Source of the DNA: Thermoflexus sp.
GTDB taxonomy: Bacteria; Chloroflexota; Anaerolineae; Thermoflexales; Thermoflexaceae
Direction: 5' to 3'
Assembly: GCF_034432235.1 (NCBI RefSeq)
Contig: NZ_DAOUCJ010000088.1
Coordinates: 1-7,541 of the forward strand
DNA: 7,541 nucleotides
Numbering within the stretch: position 1 is the first letter of the stretch; each line of letters begins with the position of its first letter. Below, in pieces: positions 6,558 through 7,541 of this stretch. Under the pieces are notes generated by a model. It was given only the letters and a program-made list of their open reading frames with translations. It searched no databases and was not told where the DNA came from. The position numbers were made by a program, and so were the translations under genes.

Positions 6558-6971
6558 TCACAGAAAAGCAGCGAAAAATCTCCGCAACCGCTCGAGATCT
6601 TCCAGGCCGGTTTGAAGGATTTCGTAAACGATCCGGCGATCCACTTCCATGTATTCATGGACCAGGATATTGCGAAACCCGATCATGCGTATCCATTTCT
6701 CTTTCAGCTCAGGCTCCAATCCGGCCCGTTCAGCCAGAATCGCTGGAATGTCGCTATACCATCGAACTTCCCCCAGGCCGAGATCAGCGATGACATGGTT
6801 GCCCATGTCCAGGAGGGCCTCGATGGCGAGCTGCAGAAAGCGCTCCGCGCTGCCATAGCGCTCGGGGTCCTGAATAAATTCCTCAAAGTGGTAGCGTCGC
6901 AGACGGCGCAGGATCTCCAGGTATTCATCCAGCTTGCGAAGTCGACGTTGAAGAACTTCCGGTCGAACCAT
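6558..6971 (-). CDS. hepT: HepT-like HEPN-domain toxin (DUF86)
   Basis: The product (137 residues) is the HEPN RNase toxin of a MntA-HepT (type VII) toxin-antitoxin pair. The fold is all-helical. The catalytic RX4HXY motif is complete near the C-terminus: R100-N-I-L-V-H105-E-Y107 in GFRNILVHEYMEVD. In characterised pairs the antitoxin MntA AMPylates the tyrosine of this motif and so disables the RNase. The segment FLQLAIEALLDMGNHVIADLG (45-65) is typical of DUF86. The ATG at 6971 is chosen because the protein from there has family length and GGAGG lies 7 nt upstream; a longer frame to 7076 would add 35 residues unlike HEPN proteins. The gene overlaps the end of mntA by 47 nt, so the two are translated from one mRNA. 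It is followed after 59 nt by the oxidase gene with no clear terminator. Confidence 0.9.
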   Translation of the reverse strand: MVRPEVLQRRLRKLDEYLEILRRLRRYHFEEFIQDPERYGSAERFLQLAIEALLDMGNHVIADLGLGEVRWYSDIPAILAERAGLEPELKEKWIRMIGFRNILVHEYMEVDRRIVYEILQTGLEDLERLRRFFAAFL

Positions 6972-7383
6972 GGAGGATCCTCCGTTTGTAAGCCTCCCGC
7001 TGCACCCGCAGGTAGGGGACGAAATCCAGATACTGGCGCACAACGCGGGAGAAGAAGGCCCCGGGATCGAAATCATCGGTCCGGTAGATGATCCGGTTGT
7101 GGCGGACCGCTTCGAACTTCAGGAGGATATCCTCAGTGTCCAGGAACACCACATCGACCCGGCAGAAGCCGTGGCGGGCGAGGTCGGCCAGCAGCGATAG
7201 AAGGTCCGGCCGCGGGAACCCCCGGCGCACCAGGATAGCCAGATCCAGGTCGCTCTCCGCATGCAGGCGGCCCTCGGCAGCGGAGCCGAAGAGGTAAACC
7301 GCTTCGATCTGGGGATATTTCCCGAAGATCTCCGTTAGGCGATCCAGGTTCGGAAAGGGGGCGCTCTCCGGATGATCCGGCAT
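6925..7383 (-). CDS. mntA: MntA-like nucleotidyltransferase antitoxin
   Basis: This 152-residue minimal nucleotidyltransferase (DNA polymerase beta superfamily) is the antitoxin of the pair with the HEPN gene, and by family precedent transfers AMP to the HEPN tyrosine. The GSX10DXD motif is intact: G33-S34 in YLFGSAAEG, then S44-D45-L46-D47-L48. The third acidic residue is probably D77 in RVDVVFLD. The C-terminal part (about 105-152) is helical, then Ser/Thr-rich where it overlaps hepT. The ATG at 7383 is preferred because GGGGAG lies about 8-10 nt upstream, a perfect TATAAT sits at 7415-7420, and the protein then has family length. In-frame ATGs at 7410 and 7416 lie on or next to that -10 box and lack a ribosome binding site. 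Expression of antitoxin before toxin fits this class. Confidence 0.9.
   Translation of the reverse strand: MPDHPESAPFPNLDRLTEIFGKYPQIEAVYLFGSAAEGRLHAESDLDLAILVRRGFPRPDLLSLLADLARHGFCRVDVVFLDTEDILLKFEAVRHNRIIYRTDDFDPGAFFSRVVRQYLDFVPYLRVQREAYKRRILHGSTGSSSTSTSQAG
6972..6983 (-). promoter_or_regulatory. Perfect palindrome containing the hepT ribosome binding site
   Basis: The sequence GGAGGATCCTCC directly abuts the hepT ATG and is a perfect 12-bp palindrome. Its 5' half (GGAGG on the - strand, 6983-6979) is the only good Shine-Dalgarno sequence for hepT, and the 3' half is its exact complement. Direct hairpin folding would need a loop cut from the centre (GGAGG pairing with CCTCC leaves only 2 nt), so intramolecular pairing is weak. 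Dimerisation or protein binding is also conceivable. The ribosome binding site itself is well supported; a regulatory role is speculation. Confidence 0.5.
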
Positions 7384-7402
7384 GGGTTTTCTCTCCCCAG
7401 GT

Positions 7403-7464
7403 TCCGACATGGCCATTATAGCGGATCGCTTCCTCTCCCCAAACGGGCAGGTCCGACCATGGCC
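7403..7464. repeat. Imperfect direct repeat in the mntA upstream region
   Basis: TCCGACATGGCC at 7403-7414 recurs as TCCGACCATGGCC at 7452-7464, differing by one inserted C. The left copy lies just after the proximal -10 box and the right copy lies between the two promoters. Two similar short sites in a toxin-antitoxin control region could be operator half-sites, but the repeat is short and may be chance. Confidence 0.25.
7415..7442 (-). promoter_or_regulatory. Proximal sigma70-like promoter of mntA-hepT
   Basis: A perfect TATAAT -10 box (7420-7415 on the - strand) is preceded at 16 nt by TTGGGG (7442-7437), which matches TTGACA at three positions. Transcription would begin near 7408, leaving a 5' leader of about 25 nt before the chosen mntA ATG at 7383, with its ribosome binding site. 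In this GC-rich sequence a perfect TATAAT stands out. Confidence 0.6.
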
Positions 7465-7494
7465 GTTCGAGGGAGGCACAGGCCCGGAGCTCGC

Positions 7495-7522
7495 ATTATA
7501 CGGGGGTTGATTCCGTTGTGAA
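7495..7522 (-). promoter_or_regulatory. Distal sigma70-like promoter upstream of mntA
   Basis: A second perfect TATAAT (7500-7495 on the - strand) lies 16 nt after TTCACA (7522-7517), five of six matches to TTGACA. It points to mntA and would give a leader of roughly 100 nt. Its match is better than that of the proximal promoter. The 158 bases between mntA and the window edge hold these two promoters and no gene I can support. Confidence 0.6.
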
Positions 7523-7541
7523 CGCATGGCGTGTCGAATGA

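Noticed and set aside
7077..7527. Longer N-terminus for mntA (start at 7527)
   Set aside because: The extra 48 residues would cross both promoter -10 boxes, have no resemblance to nucleotidyltransferases, and lack a supporting ribosome binding site; the start at 7383 fits all three criteria.
1..7541. CRISPR arrays, tRNA or rRNA genes, insertion sequences, attachment sites
   Set aside because: No regularly spaced repeats, tRNA-like cloverleaf sequence, transposase frame or terminal inverted repeats were seen on either strand by eye.

Overview
This is a GC-rich bacterial window with dense coding, short intergenic gaps and clear AGGAGG-type ribosome binding sites. No rRNA, tRNA or other taxonomic marker is present. 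The codon use, frequent GGATC/GATCC words and gene content would suit a thermophilic Chloroflexota (Thermoflexus-like) bacterium, but this placement is a low-confidence inference.

Layout. Bases 1-1579 (+ strand) carry the 3' part of a HAMP-type sensor histidine kinase, followed after one base by a short DUF421 (YetF-like) membrane protein, so the two are almost certainly translationally coupled. Bases 1580-1868 form a convergent spacer. It holds no intact gene but has the decayed remnant of a PIN-like (DUF3368-type) toxin gene, truncated and frameshifted at a G5C4 tract.

Everything from 1869 to 7383 is on the - strand and is read right to left. At the far right, two sigma70-like promoters (-10 boxes near 7415 and 7495) lead into an intact MntA-HepT toxin-antitoxin module. 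MntA is the minimal nucleotidyltransferase antitoxin, HepT is the HEPN RNase toxin, and the two genes overlap by 47 nt. After a 59-nt gap comes a redox operon: an alkyl-DHAP-synthase-type FAD-linked oxidase, an FAD-dependent glycerol-3-phosphate dehydrogenase (GlpD), and a GlcF/GlpC-like protein with two [4Fe-4S] motifs and two CCG domains.

How the genes may work together. GlpD oxidises sn-glycerol-3-phosphate to DHAP. The CCG iron-sulfur protein is the kind of subunit that passes electrons from flavoprotein dehydrogenases to the membrane quinone pool or a related carrier. The first oxidase belongs to a family whose best-known member uses acyl-DHAP, so the operon centres on glycerol-3-phosphate/DHAP or a similar 2-hydroxyacid. 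The inference most worth testing is that two flavoenzymes share one iron-sulfur subunit. I did not find a clearly new biological system. The notable points are this operon, a His-to-Gln change in the oxidase's HHH motif, a palindrome covering the hepT ribosome binding site, and the PIN-toxin relic.
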